From Alphaproteobacteria bacterium (lineage in GTDB: Bacteria > Pseudomonadota > Alphaproteobacteria > GCA-016699305): 64,000 bases of DNA. The DNA is taken from NCBI GenBank assembly GCA_016699305.1, contig CP064970.1, positions 1,364,001-1,428,000 on the forward strand, read 5' to 3'. Made by a program: the position numbers and the translations under genes. Positions 24,132 to 32,211 of this stretch are shown here, one piece after another (the stretch's first letter is position 1; every line of letters begins with the position of its first letter). The notes below the pieces were generated by a model that saw only the letters and a list, made by a program, of their open reading frames with translations, was not told the DNA's origin and did no database searches.

Positions 24132-26773
24132 TGTCGGGCCTGGTATGGACAACTCCCTGGCTATTATGGGGACTGGCTTTGCTGCCGGGATTGATCTGGT
24201 GGCTGCGTCGCCATCCGCCCGCGCCGCGTCCATGCGATTTTCCCGCGATGCGTCTCTTGCTGGGCTTGGCCGTGCCGATCACGCCCCGGCGACGGACTCC
24301 GTGGTGGTTATTGGTATTGCGCGGCGGCTTGATCGGCATGCTTATTCTGGGCTTGGCGGGACCGGTGCGCCAGAGTTTCGCGCCGGTGCGGACTCCCCTG
24401 CTGCTGCTCATCGACAATGGTTGGGCCGTGGCGTCGTCATGGAACGAGCTGCGCGATAGGGCCGTTCAGGCGGCCTCGCGCGCTCAATACAGCAAAGCGG
24501 ATGTCTATGTGCTGGCGACCGCGCCCGATGCGTCCGGACAATCTGTGCGCCTGATGGGGCCGATGCCTGCCGCGCAAGCGCAGCGGCAGATTGAAGCCTT
24601 GACGCCCCAGCCTTGGCCAACTTCTCGCACCCAGGCCGCGCAAGCGATGGCGGCGGTGCCGTCCGCCGCGCGGGCGATATGGTTCAGCGACGGCCTGGCA
24701 AGCTCGGGCGATCCGGCCTTGCGTCAAGCCTTGGACGCGCTGGCGGGATGGGAGGTGACGGCCCCGGCCCGTCGCGCCTTGCTGTTGCGGCCTGTGCAAA
24801 CCACCGAGCGCGGCTTGCAGTGGAAAATTACGCGGGCGGGGCCGGAGGCGACCGAACGCGCGGTAACCATCCGCGCCATCGGCGTGGATGAAACGGAAAT
24901 CGGTCGTCAGACCATCATCTTAGCTTCTGGAGACAATGCGGGCGGCGATGTGATGCCGCTGGATCCGATGGCGCTGCGTCAGGTGGCGCGGCTGGAGCTG
25001 GCGCAGGACATAGGGGCGGGCGGCGTCAGCCTGATGGATACCCAAGCGCGGCGCGGCCCTATCACCCTTCGCGCCGCCGCCGGACAGGAACAACCTTTGC
25101 TGCGCGGCGCGACCTATATTCGCCGCGCCTTGGCACCCGATTATGCCGTGCAAGAACAGGCGCAGATCGTGGATATGCAAGACTCGCCGCCGTCTTTGTT
25201 GATCTTGCCCGAAGGCGGCACCCCATCCGCCGACGAATTGCGGCAGTTGCGCGGCTATGTCGAAAAAGGCGGGGTCTTGGTCCGCTTTGCCGGTGGGCAG
25301 GCCTTCGATCCGCTTGATCCTTTATTGCCTGCCGTTCTCAGTCGTACGCCGTATCAGGCGCAAGGCGCGCTCGATTGGCAAGGCGCGTTGACGGTGAAAA
25401 CGCCCGATGCGGATTCGCCCCTGGCGGGACTCCCCGTTTCGTCAGCCGATAAGATCGCCTGGGTCTTGCGCCCAGAGCCTTCCTTGCCGCCAAGCACGCA
25501 GGTCTGGGCGCGGTTGTCCGATGAAACGCCCTTGGTCCTGGCCCAGCCCATCGGCCAAGGATGGTTGATCCTGGTCACCGCGCGTATCGATTCCTTGGGC
25601 GGTCCCTTTGTCTTGTCGGAAAGCTTCGTCTTTTTGGTGCGGCATATGGCGCGACTGGCCCATGCGCCGCGCTTGGACCTGGCCACACCGCGCAAGTCTT
25701 TCGAGGAGGGAAGCTTGCCCGCGCATGAGGTGCTGAACGGCCTCGGTCGCCTGGCTCCGCCTGGGGAGGCCGTGCTGGCCTTGCCGGCGGGTGAGATATG
25801 GTCGCCTTCGCCCCAGCATCCGCCCGGATTTTATGGTCGTCCAGGCGACATGCAGGCGCGGAATTTGGGCGCGGTGTTGCCTGATTTGACGCCTTTATCC
25901 AATGCCCGAACCTGGCAACGGCAAGAGGATGGCCCGCAACCTTTAGGGGGATTCTTGTTGGCCTTGGCGGGATTGATGCTTGTGATCGATCTGGCACTTC
26001 TGGCGCGGCCCAGGGGCAAAAATCGGGCGGGGGCATGGTTGGCGTTGATTCTGATGGTCGCGCCCGGCGCGGCAGGGGCGACCTCGGTCGATCTGACGCG
26101 CGCCGATTTGGTGCTGGCCTATGTGATGACCGGCGATTCCTCCACGGACCGCCTCAGTGCCCAAGGATTGCGGGGCCTGGCCCGGGTTTTGGAGCAGCGC
26201 ACCAGTCTGGTTCATGTCGCCGTCACGCCGGTGGCGTTGGATCGGGACGATCTGGCTTTGTATCCCCTGCTTTATTGGCCGCTTTCGGACGCGCAAGCAC
26301 CGCTGGAGACGGACCAAGCGCGGCGTTTGGACGCCTATTGGCAACAGGGCGGGATGACTCTGTTCGATTTGCGCGGCCAGGACGGCGCACAGTTGAACCG
26401 CGTGTTATCGGCGCTGACTTTGCCGGCGCTTGAGCCTTTGCCCAGCGATCATGTGCTGACTCGCAGCTTTTATCTGATGAAGGAATTCCCCGGTAGGCGT
26501 CCCAGCACGGCCTTGTGGGTGTCCTTAGGCACCGAGCGGCAAGACGGTATCGGGGCTCTCGTGGTGGGTGATCAGGATTGGGCTTCGGCTTGGGCGGTGG
26601 ATTCGAGTGGCCGTCCGATGGTGGATTTATCCCCCGGCGGAGAAGCGCAGCGCGAGATGGCCTACCGCTTTGGCGTCAATCTGGTGATGATGGCGCTGAC
26701 AGGCCGCTATAAGACCGATCAGGTTCATTTGCCCTATATCCTGCGCCGCTTGAATCGCGAGCCGATGCCATGA
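24131..26773 (+). CDS. BatA-like / DUF4159 membrane protein
   Basis: An 880-residue protein. The N-terminus holds two close membrane segments (WLLWGLALLPGLIWWL and WWLLVLRGGLIGMLILGLAG), as in BatA-type N-terminal domains. A VWA-like region and a long periplasmic part follow, then a further membrane pair near residues 600-650. A C-terminal DUF4159 domain covers about 660-875 (VDLTRADLVLAYVMTGD, GGMTLFDLRGQDG, YRFGVNLVMMALTGRYKTDQVH). It overlaps the next gene by 4 bp. Function follows from the MoxR/DUF58 context only. Confidence 0.87.
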   Translation: MSGLVWTTPWLLWGLALLPGLIWWLRRHPPAPRPCDFPAMRLLLGLAVPITPRRRTPWWLLVLRGGLIGMLILGLAGPVRQSFAPVRTPLLLLIDNGWAVASSWNELRDRAVQAASRAQYSKADVYVLATAPDASGQSVRLMGPMPAAQAQRQIEALTPQPWPTSRTQAAQAMAAVPSAARAIWFSDGLASSGDPALRQALDALAGWEVTAPARRALLLRPVQTTERGLQWKITRAGPEATERAVTIRAIGVDETEIGRQTIILASGDNAGGDVMPLDPMALRQVARLELAQDIGAGGVSLMDTQARRGPITLRAAAGQEQPLLRGATYIRRALAPDYAVQEQAQIVDMQDSPPSLLILPEGGTPSADELRQLRGYVEKGGVLVRFAGGQAFDPLDPLLPAVLSRTPYQAQGALDWQGALTVKTPDADSPLAGLPVSSADKIAWVLRPEPSLPPSTQVWARLSDETPLVLAQPIGQGWLILVTARIDSLGGPFVLSESFVFLVRHMARLAHAPRLDLATPRKSFEEGSLPAHEVLNGLGRLAPPGEAVLALPAGEIWSPSPQHPPGFYGRPGDMQARNLGAVLPDLTPLSNARTWQRQEDGPQPLGGFLLALAGLMLVIDLALLARPRGKNRAGAWLALILMVAPGAAGATSVDLTRADLVLAYVMTGDSSTDRLSAQGLRGLARVLEQRTSLVHVAVTPVALDRDDLALYPLLYWPLSDAQAPLETDQARRLDAYWQQGGMTLFDLRGQDGAQLNRVLSALTLPALEPLPSDHVLTRSFYLMKEFPGRRPSTALWVSLGTERQDGIGALVVGDQDWASAWAVDSSGRPMVDLSPGGEAQREMAYRFGVNLVMMALTGRYKTDQVHLPYILRRLNREPMP

Positions 26774-28839
26774 ACACGCTGACAAGCCTGGTATGGGATC
26801 CCGTTCTTCCCCTTGCGGTTATGGTGATACTTGCCGTGGCGTTGACGGCGGGTTTGGTCTGGGCATGGCGCATGCTTGCACCTGCGGCGCGGATATGCCG
26901 TGTGCTTGTGGCGGCGGCGCTGATTTTGGTTTTGGCGAATCCGCAACAAAGGGCGCAAACGCGCCGCCCCTTGCCCGATATCGCCCTTGTGGTGGTCGAT
27001 GACAGCGCCAGCATGGCTCTTTCGGGCCGTATCGCGGGACGGGATGCGGTATTGGCGGCGTTGCAAGAAAAGCTATCTCATGCGCCCGAGATGGAATGGC
27101 GCGTGGTACGTGTGGCGGGCGAAAAGGAAACGCGCTTGGCCCCGGTTTTGGCCGAGGCTCTGGGCCAAGTGCCCAAGGATCGCCTGGCGGGGATCATGAT
27201 CCTGACCGATGGCCAGATTCACGACTCTGCCGCCGAGCTTGCCGCTCTTGCGCCGCGCGGCCCGGTGCATGTCTTGATGATCGGCGAAAGGGACGAAAAA
27301 GATCGCCGCCTTGTCCTGTCACTCGATCCCGTCCAAGGGGTGGTGGGAGGCCAAGCCCATCTGCGTTTGCGTGTCGAGGACAGCCCTAAGGCGTTCTCGC
27401 GCGAGGCCCCGGTCACATTGTTCTGGCCCGATGGGCGGGTGCAAAGCCTGTCCGTGCCGGTGGGGCAGGATATGGACTTTCCTTGGCCGCTTGACCATGC
27501 GGGGACACAAAGCGTCGCGGCGCAGACTGTTGTCGTGGAAGGCGAAGTCGCTGCCAGCAACAATGCGGTTGCCGGACAGATGACGGCGGTGCGCGAAAGG
27601 ATGCGGGTGCTGTTGGTCTCGGGCGTGCCCGATGCCGGGACGCGCGTGTGGCGCAATCTGATGAAAAGTGATCCGGCGGTGGATTTGGTGCATTTCACCC
27701 TGTTGCGACGTATGGCCTCGCAAGACCCCACACCGCCGCAGGACATGGCCTTGATCCCCTTTCCGGTGCATGAGCTTTTCGGGCGTCGCCTGGCGGATTT
27801 TGATTTGATGATCTTCGATCGTTTTGCGGCCCTCGATCTGCTGCCTACCGGCAGTTTGGCCCGCGTGGCCCAGCGTGTGCGGTCGGGCGGCGCCTTGTTG
27901 GTGACCATGGGGCCTGAGGAGGGCGAGGCCATGGAGCTATCCACCTCGCCCTTGGCCGATGTGTTGCCCTTATTGGCGCGGCAGGGATTGGGTGATGCGT
28001 TCCATCCCCGTTTGACGCCCGAGGGACGCCGCCATCCCGTGACCGCGTTTTTGGACGAAGACCCCGCCCCGTATGGACGCTGGCTGCGCCAGGTTTTGAC
28101 CGCGCCCGGCCCCGTTCCTGGCCATGTCTTGCTGCAAGGCGCGCAGGATGCGCCTTTATTGGCCCTGGCCAGTCCCGGCCAAGGTCGGGTGGCGCAGTTG
28201 ACCTCGGATCAAGTCTGGCTGTGGGCGCGCGGCTTTGAAGGCGGCGGACCCTATGGGGAGTTCATGCGCCGCTTGGTTCATTGGCTGTTGCGCGAGCCTG
28301 ATCTTGAAGACACGCGGTTGACGGCTCGGCGTCAAGGCCAAGAGCTTATCGTCGAACGCCGCAGCGTCGATCCCGAAGCGGTGGAGGCGCAGATGATCGC
28401 GCCAGACGGCTCCAGTCAGACGCACGCCATGACTCCAGACGCCAAGGGGCTGGCGCAACTGCGTTTGCCTGCCGGACAAGACGGTCTATGGCAGGTGCGT
28501 GAAGGGACGCGCCATGCCTGGGCCTTGCCGACCTTGACGCGCGAAGGCTCGGCCCTGGTGGCCAGCGCCCAGGCATTGGCATCTCTGGTCAAGGCCAGCG
28601 GCGGCACGCTGCGCTGGTTGGGACGCGATCCGCGCTTATCGGATATTGCGGTGACTCGCGTGCCGCCTTCTTTCCGCACCGATGGCGGCGACGGCCTCGC
28701 TTTGGTCGCCCATGGGGCCTTTGTCGAGACGGGGGCTACCTCGCGCCCTGTGCTGGATCCGGCGGCCATGGCGGGTTTGATGGTCTTTTTCCTGCTATGG
28801 GCGTGGCGGCGCGAGGCGCGCAGAAAGAGCGAACATTAA
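26770..28839 (+). CDS. VWA-like membrane protein of the DUF58 operon
   Basis: 689 residues: two N-terminal membrane segments (about 13-33 and 40-57), a VWA-like domain starting at LVVVDDSASM with a DxSxS-type metal site, a glutamine-amidotransferase-like region around 330-480, and a final membrane segment (PAAMAGLMVFFLLWAW) near the end. It is coupled to the preceding gene by a 4-bp ATGA overlap. The partner genes point to a membrane complex serviced by a MoxR-type ATPase not seen here. Confidence 0.85.
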   Translation: MNTLTSLVWDPVLPLAVMVILAVALTAGLVWAWRMLAPAARICRVLVAAALILVLANPQQRAQTRRPLPDIALVVVDDSASMALSGRIAGRDAVLAALQEKLSHAPEMEWRVVRVAGEKETRLAPVLAEALGQVPKDRLAGIMILTDGQIHDSAAELAALAPRGPVHVLMIGERDEKDRRLVLSLDPVQGVVGGQAHLRLRVEDSPKAFSREAPVTLFWPDGRVQSLSVPVGQDMDFPWPLDHAGTQSVAAQTVVVEGEVAASNNAVAGQMTAVRERMRVLLVSGVPDAGTRVWRNLMKSDPAVDLVHFTLLRRMASQDPTPPQDMALIPFPVHELFGRRLADFDLMIFDRFAALDLLPTGSLARVAQRVRSGGALLVTMGPEEGEAMELSTSPLADVLPLLARQGLGDAFHPRLTPEGRRHPVTAFLDEDPAPYGRWLRQVLTAPGPVPGHVLLQGAQDAPLLALASPGQGRVAQLTSDQVWLWARGFEGGGPYGEFMRRLVHWLLREPDLEDTRLTARRQGQELIVERRSVDPEAVEAQMIAPDGSSQTHAMTPDAKGLAQLRLPAGQDGLWQVREGTRHAWALPTLTREGSALVASAQALASLVKASGGTLRWLGRDPRLSDIAVTRVPPSFRTDGGDGLALVAHGAFVETGATSRPVLDPAAMAGLMVFFLLWAWRREARRKSEH

Positions 28840-28851
28840 CGTACAAAAAAC

Positions 28852-28866
28852 GAACATATAAAGAAC
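28852..28866. promoter_or_regulatory. LexA (SOS) box candidate, GAAC-N7-GAAC
   Basis: GAACATATAAAGAAC matches the alphaproteobacterial LexA direct repeat GTTC-N7-GTTC read on the other strand. It ends 6 bp before a perfect -35 TTGACA. Confidence 0.5.
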
Positions 28867-28871
28867 TCAGC

Positions 28872-28900
28872 TTGACAGGCCCTTCGTCTTCTGATATGGA
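28872..28900 (+). promoter_or_regulatory. Sigma-70-type promoter candidate
   Basis: TTGACA (28872-28877), 17-bp spacer, then TATGGA (28895-28900). The -35 box is perfect and the -10 moderate. Transcription would begin near 28907 and run into the structured segment ending at the terminator 28976-29009. Confidence 0.55.
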
Positions 28901-28906
28901 CAATAG

Positions 28907-29009
28907 CGCGGGGATCATTGGGCCACATGCCCAACCCCGCCGAAATCTTCCTTTCCATTCGGATGTCATGTTCCCAAAGCCCGGCCCTGTATAGGCCGGG
29001 CTTTTTTTC
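28907..29009 (+). ncRNA. Candidate small RNA or terminated leader
   Basis: About 100 nt between a promoter candidate and a strong intrinsic terminator, with no open frame of note. Its 5' part folds as GCGGGG/CCCCGC enclosing a GGGC/GCCC hairpin (28907-28940). The middle holds an unpaired pyrimidine-rich CTTCCTTTCC, complementary to ribosome-binding sites. It could be a free small RNA or an attenuated leader of the tail-fibre-like genes. Confidence 0.5.
28976..29009 (+). terminator. Strong intrinsic terminator
   Basis: An 11-bp stem AAAGCCCGGCC/GGCCGGGCTTT with a 7-nt loop, followed by a run of T. It lies 40 bp before the tail-fibre-like gene at 29050. Confidence 0.9.
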
Positions 29010-29049
29010 GCGCATCCGCCCTATCCCCTCGATTGCGAAGGAGCCGTCC

Positions 29050-30039
29050 ATGAGCCAATCGCCTCGTCTTGGTCTGCCCTATCTTGTGTCCGGGCAGGCG
29101 CAAAAGGAAGTCACGCATAACGATGCCTTAAACGGCTTGGATTTTCTGGTGCAGCTGAACGTTCTGGATCGAGACTTGAACACGCCCCCTGCCAGCCCTA
29201 CTGAGGGCGACACCTATATCATCGGGCCATCCCCCACAGGAGCCTGGGCGGGTCAGGCGGGCAAGCTGGCCAGTTATTATGCCGGATGGCAAATCCGCAC
29301 ACCCGCCGAAGGCTGGCGCGCCTTTGTGCGCGACGAGGACCGTCTGGTCATCCATGACGGCACGGGCTGGGCGGGGTTTGTCCATGCGGCCAAGGCCGGT
29401 TCGGCCTCTGTGGTCGGGTATGGATTCGATAGCGATGCGGATACGGGGCTTTTCCGTCCCGCCGCCGACACGCTGGCCTTGGCCACGGCGGGGGCTGAAC
29501 GCGTGCGGGTGACCAGCACGGGATCATGGCTATTGGGCCGGACCAGCGTTGGATTCAACGGCCTGGTTGAGGCGGAATATTCCAGCGCCACACGCAGCGG
29601 CATCGTGTGTAACGACACCGCCACCAGCGGCACGGGCACGGCCTTGGCCTTTCGCATGAATGGCGCGGCGGTGGGCTCCATAACCACCACGACGGGCGGC
29701 ACCGCCTATAACACCACCTCCGACCGGCGTTTGAAGGACGCTATCGAAGATCTGCCCGATTGCGGGGCGTTGCTGGACTCTTTGCGTCCGCGCCAGTGGC
29801 GTTGGCGCTTTGGCGGCGAAACGGGGGCGGGATTCATCGCGCAGGAATTGGCCCAAATCTTGCCCCTGGCCGTCACCCCGGGCGATGACGGCGCGCCCGC
29901 CTTTGGCGATCCGGGTTTTCGCGCTTGGGCGGTCGATCTGTCGCGCCTGGTTCCGTATTTGGTGGCCGAAATCCAGTCTTTGCGCCGCCGCGTGGCGGCC
30001 CTCGAATCCCTTTCCTCACCCTCGACACAGGAGATATGA
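29050..30039 (+). CDS. Phage-tail-fibre-like protein (DUF2793 + S74 chaperone domain)
   Basis: A 329-residue protein with an N-terminal DUF2793 domain (RLGLPYLVSGQAQKEVTHNDAL and the YIIGPSPTGAWAG region), a repetitive beta middle part (GFDSDADTGLFRPAADTLALATAGAERVRV) and a C-terminal intramolecular chaperone of the endosialidase/S74 type beginning at TSDRRLKDAIEDL (about residue 222) and ending in a coiled segment. Such chaperones help trimeric fibres fold and then cut themselves off. No capsid or tail-tube genes are nearby. Confidence 0.85.
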   Translation: MSQSPRLGLPYLVSGQAQKEVTHNDALNGLDFLVQLNVLDRDLNTPPASPTEGDTYIIGPSPTGAWAGQAGKLASYYAGWQIRTPAEGWRAFVRDEDRLVIHDGTGWAGFVHAAKAGSASVVGYGFDSDADTGLFRPAADTLALATAGAERVRVTSTGSWLLGRTSVGFNGLVEAEYSSATRSGIVCNDTATSGTGTALAFRMNGAAVGSITTTTGGTAYNTTSDRRLKDAIEDLPDCGALLDSLRPRQWRWRFGGETGAGFIAQELAQILPLAVTPGDDGAPAFGDPGFRAWAVDLSRLVPYLVAEIQSLRRRVAALESLSSPSTQEI

Positions 30040-30040
30040 C

Positions 30041-30397
30041 ATGCGCTTTACCATCAGCAACGCCCTGGACACCGTCACCGCCGGCATCGGCGTGGGACAA
30101 AGCCTCTCGGGCGATCTGGCTCTTGGCGGGTTGCGCCTGGCCGCCATTCAGATGCCTGCCGCCTGGACGGCGGCCAGTTTGACATTCCAGGCCAGCGTGG
30201 ATGGGGCCGTCTGGTCCAATCTCTATGACGCGGGCGGGGTGGAGCTGGCCATCAGCGCGGCCTCGAACCGTTTGATCCTGGCCGATCTGGCGCAATTTGC
30301 GGGGCTACCCTATTTGCGCGTGCGCTCGGGCACGGCGGCCTCGCCCGTCAATCAGGCGGCGGATCGTAGCCTTAATCTGATCTTGCGCAGCGTTTAA
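30041..30397 (+). CDS. Small protein of tail-fibre cassette, 118 aa
   Basis: Beta-rich protein without signal peptide, preceded by GGAG. It starts one base after the stop of the fibre gene and is probably co-translated. The segment LTFQASVDGAVWSNLYDAGG is typical of small proteins encoded after DUF2793 fibres in alphaproteobacterial prophage or gene-transfer-agent loci; the function is unknown. Confidence 0.75.
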   Translation: MRFTISNALDTVTAGIGVGQSLSGDLALGGLRLAAIQMPAAWTAASLTFQASVDGAVWSNLYDAGGVELAISAASNRLILADLAQFAGLPYLRVRSGTAASPVNQAADRSLNLILRSV

Positions 30398-30416
30398 TCC
30401 AGAAGGAGGACGATTC

Positions 30417-30629
30417 ATGCCCGCATATATCGACCATTATTGGCGGTGCGCCCAGCTTCAGCCCTTGGCGCAGGCTTTGGCCGAACATGTCAACATTCTG
30501 GGACCGTTATTGGACGATCAAGGCTGCTGGTACGGGTCAGTCCGCGCCGAATACGCCTTGCCCCTGCCGCCCGATTGCGAAGACGCGACACCCGAAATTG
30601 CTCAGGCCGTTCTTGGTTTGTGGGCTTAG
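30417..30629 (+). CDS. Small protein of tail-fibre cassette, 70 aa
   Basis: Short acidic protein with a very good AAGGAGG site. Third gene of the cassette. Its last 13 codons are repeated exactly at 32072-32111, beyond the ankyrin gene, where the same frame ends in a different stop. This indicates a duplicated or disrupted copy. Confidence 0.7.
   Translation: MPAYIDHYWRCAQLQPLAQALAEHVNILGPLLDDQGCWYGSVRAEYALPLPPDCEDATPEIAQAVLGLWA
30586..30625. repeat. 40-bp direct repeat, copy 1
   Basis: 3' end of the 70-aa gene, identical to 32072-32111. The two copies bracket the ankyrin gene. Confidence 0.93.
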
Positions 30630-30770
30630 ATATGGCTCGGTTTTGATATATCGAGCATGAGCCGGCACGAGGGGATATACAGCGTTAGTATCGATGTCGT
30701 GGGCGGAGGTTTCTGTATGTTTCTTGCATCCGCTTAATGACTTGGTAGCACTTTAAACGGTAGAACAGTC

Positions 30771-31994
30771 ATGGCCAAATTCCAAAGCCAAATAGAGGAT
30801 AGAATGATAAGCAAGGAGATGAAAGAAAAATATAGAATATATTTTATATATGCGCTGTCTTTGATTGGATCCATGACGTTTTTCGCGACATTCTTTGAGT
30901 ATTTTACAGGACAATATAGTGAATTTGTCAGTACTTATGCTTTCCGTGAAGGTTGGCATGGCAGTGCGATAATGGAAGTATTTACATCAAGCTCCGTACG
31001 CTTTGTCTTGCGCCTATCTTATGTTATTTCCTTCATAGGTCTTTTCTTTTTACGGCGCTGGGGCGTCTATCTTTGTCTTATCGCATGGCTCGGACAGCTT
31101 TTGCCAAGCGCCCTATTCTCCCTTCTGCTCGGACACGGCATCGATCAGGGCCATATCTTTTCCTTTGTTTCCTTGCTTGCCTATCTTGCCGTCATCGCTC
31201 TTTGTTGGCCTGTCCTTAAACCAGGTCGCGCCTTTCGTTTTTGCGGCGGGGCTTTGCTTGCAGGATTACTTCTGCATACATGCTTCTTTGTGTATATTTT
31301 TACGTCTGCCCAAGCCGTTGCAGCCACGGACGACCCTGCTAGGCAGAATCAGCTTTGGCGCGCCGTTAATAATAGCGATACCGAGACGGTAAGATCTTTA
31401 CTGGCCGACAAAGAATTCCATCCGAGGCTTGCAGGAAAAGGCTGTGGACCGAACGCGATATGCGATCTGATCAGTTATGCAGCTATGGCCAAAAAAGGCG
31501 ATGTAGAAATCGTGCACATGCTACATCAAGCAGGATCGCCCATTGATCTGCCAGATGGTAGCAGTGGCGATACCCCTATCATTCGCGCAATGCTTTCTGG
31601 GCATATAGACATCGCCGAATATCTTGCCAAGGCTGGCATAGACCCGATGAAGGTGAACAGATTCGGCGTCTCAGCTTTTGTCGTGGCATCGGGGGTGGGA
31701 TCGTCCGCCATTCTAGACGCTATGATAAAATCCGGTGCCCCGGTCAATTTTAGACAGAAACTTCCTGATATGATGGCAAAGGAAGGCAGAGAGGTTATCG
31801 ATGGGGTGACACCGCTCATGGTTGCCGCCTTCAGTGGAGAAATTGATTTAATCGAATCGCTACTGAAGAATGGGGCCGATCCGTCGCTCGTCGATCAGAA
31901 GGGGCGCAACGCCTATTCGTACGCGATATTCGGGAAAAACCCTACGATCGAGCCAAAAATGAGAGAGCTTTCAAAACGCTATGCGTCTAATTAA
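30771..31994 (+). CDS. Membrane protein with ankyrin repeats
   Basis: 407 residues. The first ~185 hold four or five membrane segments (IYFIYALSLIGSMTFFATFF, FVLRLSYVISFIGLFFL, LFSLLLGHG..FSFVSLLAYLAVIAL, ALLAGLLLHTCFFVYIFTSA). From about 195 to 400 are ankyrin-like units (DTPIIRAMLSGHIDIAEYLAKAGIDP; VTPLMVAAFSGEIDLIESLLKNGADPSLVD). The repeats would face the cytoplasm or periplasm and bind protein. The gene is AT-richer than its surroundings and lies between 40-bp direct repeats, so it is probably acquired. Confidence 0.85.
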   Translation: MAKFQSQIEDRMISKEMKEKYRIYFIYALSLIGSMTFFATFFEYFTGQYSEFVSTYAFREGWHGSAIMEVFTSSSVRFVLRLSYVISFIGLFFLRRWGVYLCLIAWLGQLLPSALFSLLLGHGIDQGHIFSFVSLLAYLAVIALCWPVLKPGRAFRFCGGALLAGLLLHTCFFVYIFTSAQAVAATDDPARQNQLWRAVNNSDTETVRSLLADKEFHPRLAGKGCGPNAICDLISYAAMAKKGDVEIVHMLHQAGSPIDLPDGSSGDTPIIRAMLSGHIDIAEYLAKAGIDPMKVNRFGVSAFVVASGVGSSAILDAMIKSGAPVNFRQKLPDMMAKEGREVIDGVTPLMVAAFSGEIDLIESLLKNGADPSLVDQKGRNAYSYAIFGKNPTIEPKMRELSKRYASN

Positions 31995-32052
31995 TAGAGG
32001 ATTCTAGAAGTTTTCTTCAAAGAACGTAAGAACGCCACACTTGTTTCCCGTG

Positions 32053-32115
32053 CCACCGGATTGTGACGAAACGACACCCGAAATTGCTCAGGCCGTTCTT
32101 GGTTTGTGGGCGTGA
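32053..32115 (+). pseudogene. Remnant 3' end of a 70-aa cassette gene
   Basis: The frame PPDCDETTPEIAQAVLGLWA-stop repeats the C-terminus of the gene at 30417 with three changes in its 5' part; no start codon or upstream part remains. It is either the original gene end displaced by the ankyrin insertion or the stump of a paralogue. Confidence 0.7.
32072..32111. repeat. 40-bp direct repeat, copy 2
   Basis: Identical to 30586-30625; similarity continues imperfectly for about 20 bp to the left. Confidence 0.93.
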
Positions 32116-32211
32116 AGGAGACGTGTGAAAAGCGGAGAGTGAAATTGACTTTCAGTCATTCAGCCGGTAGCTTCCGGCGAACAGTTCTGGAATCAAAAGG
32201 AGTTAGATGCA

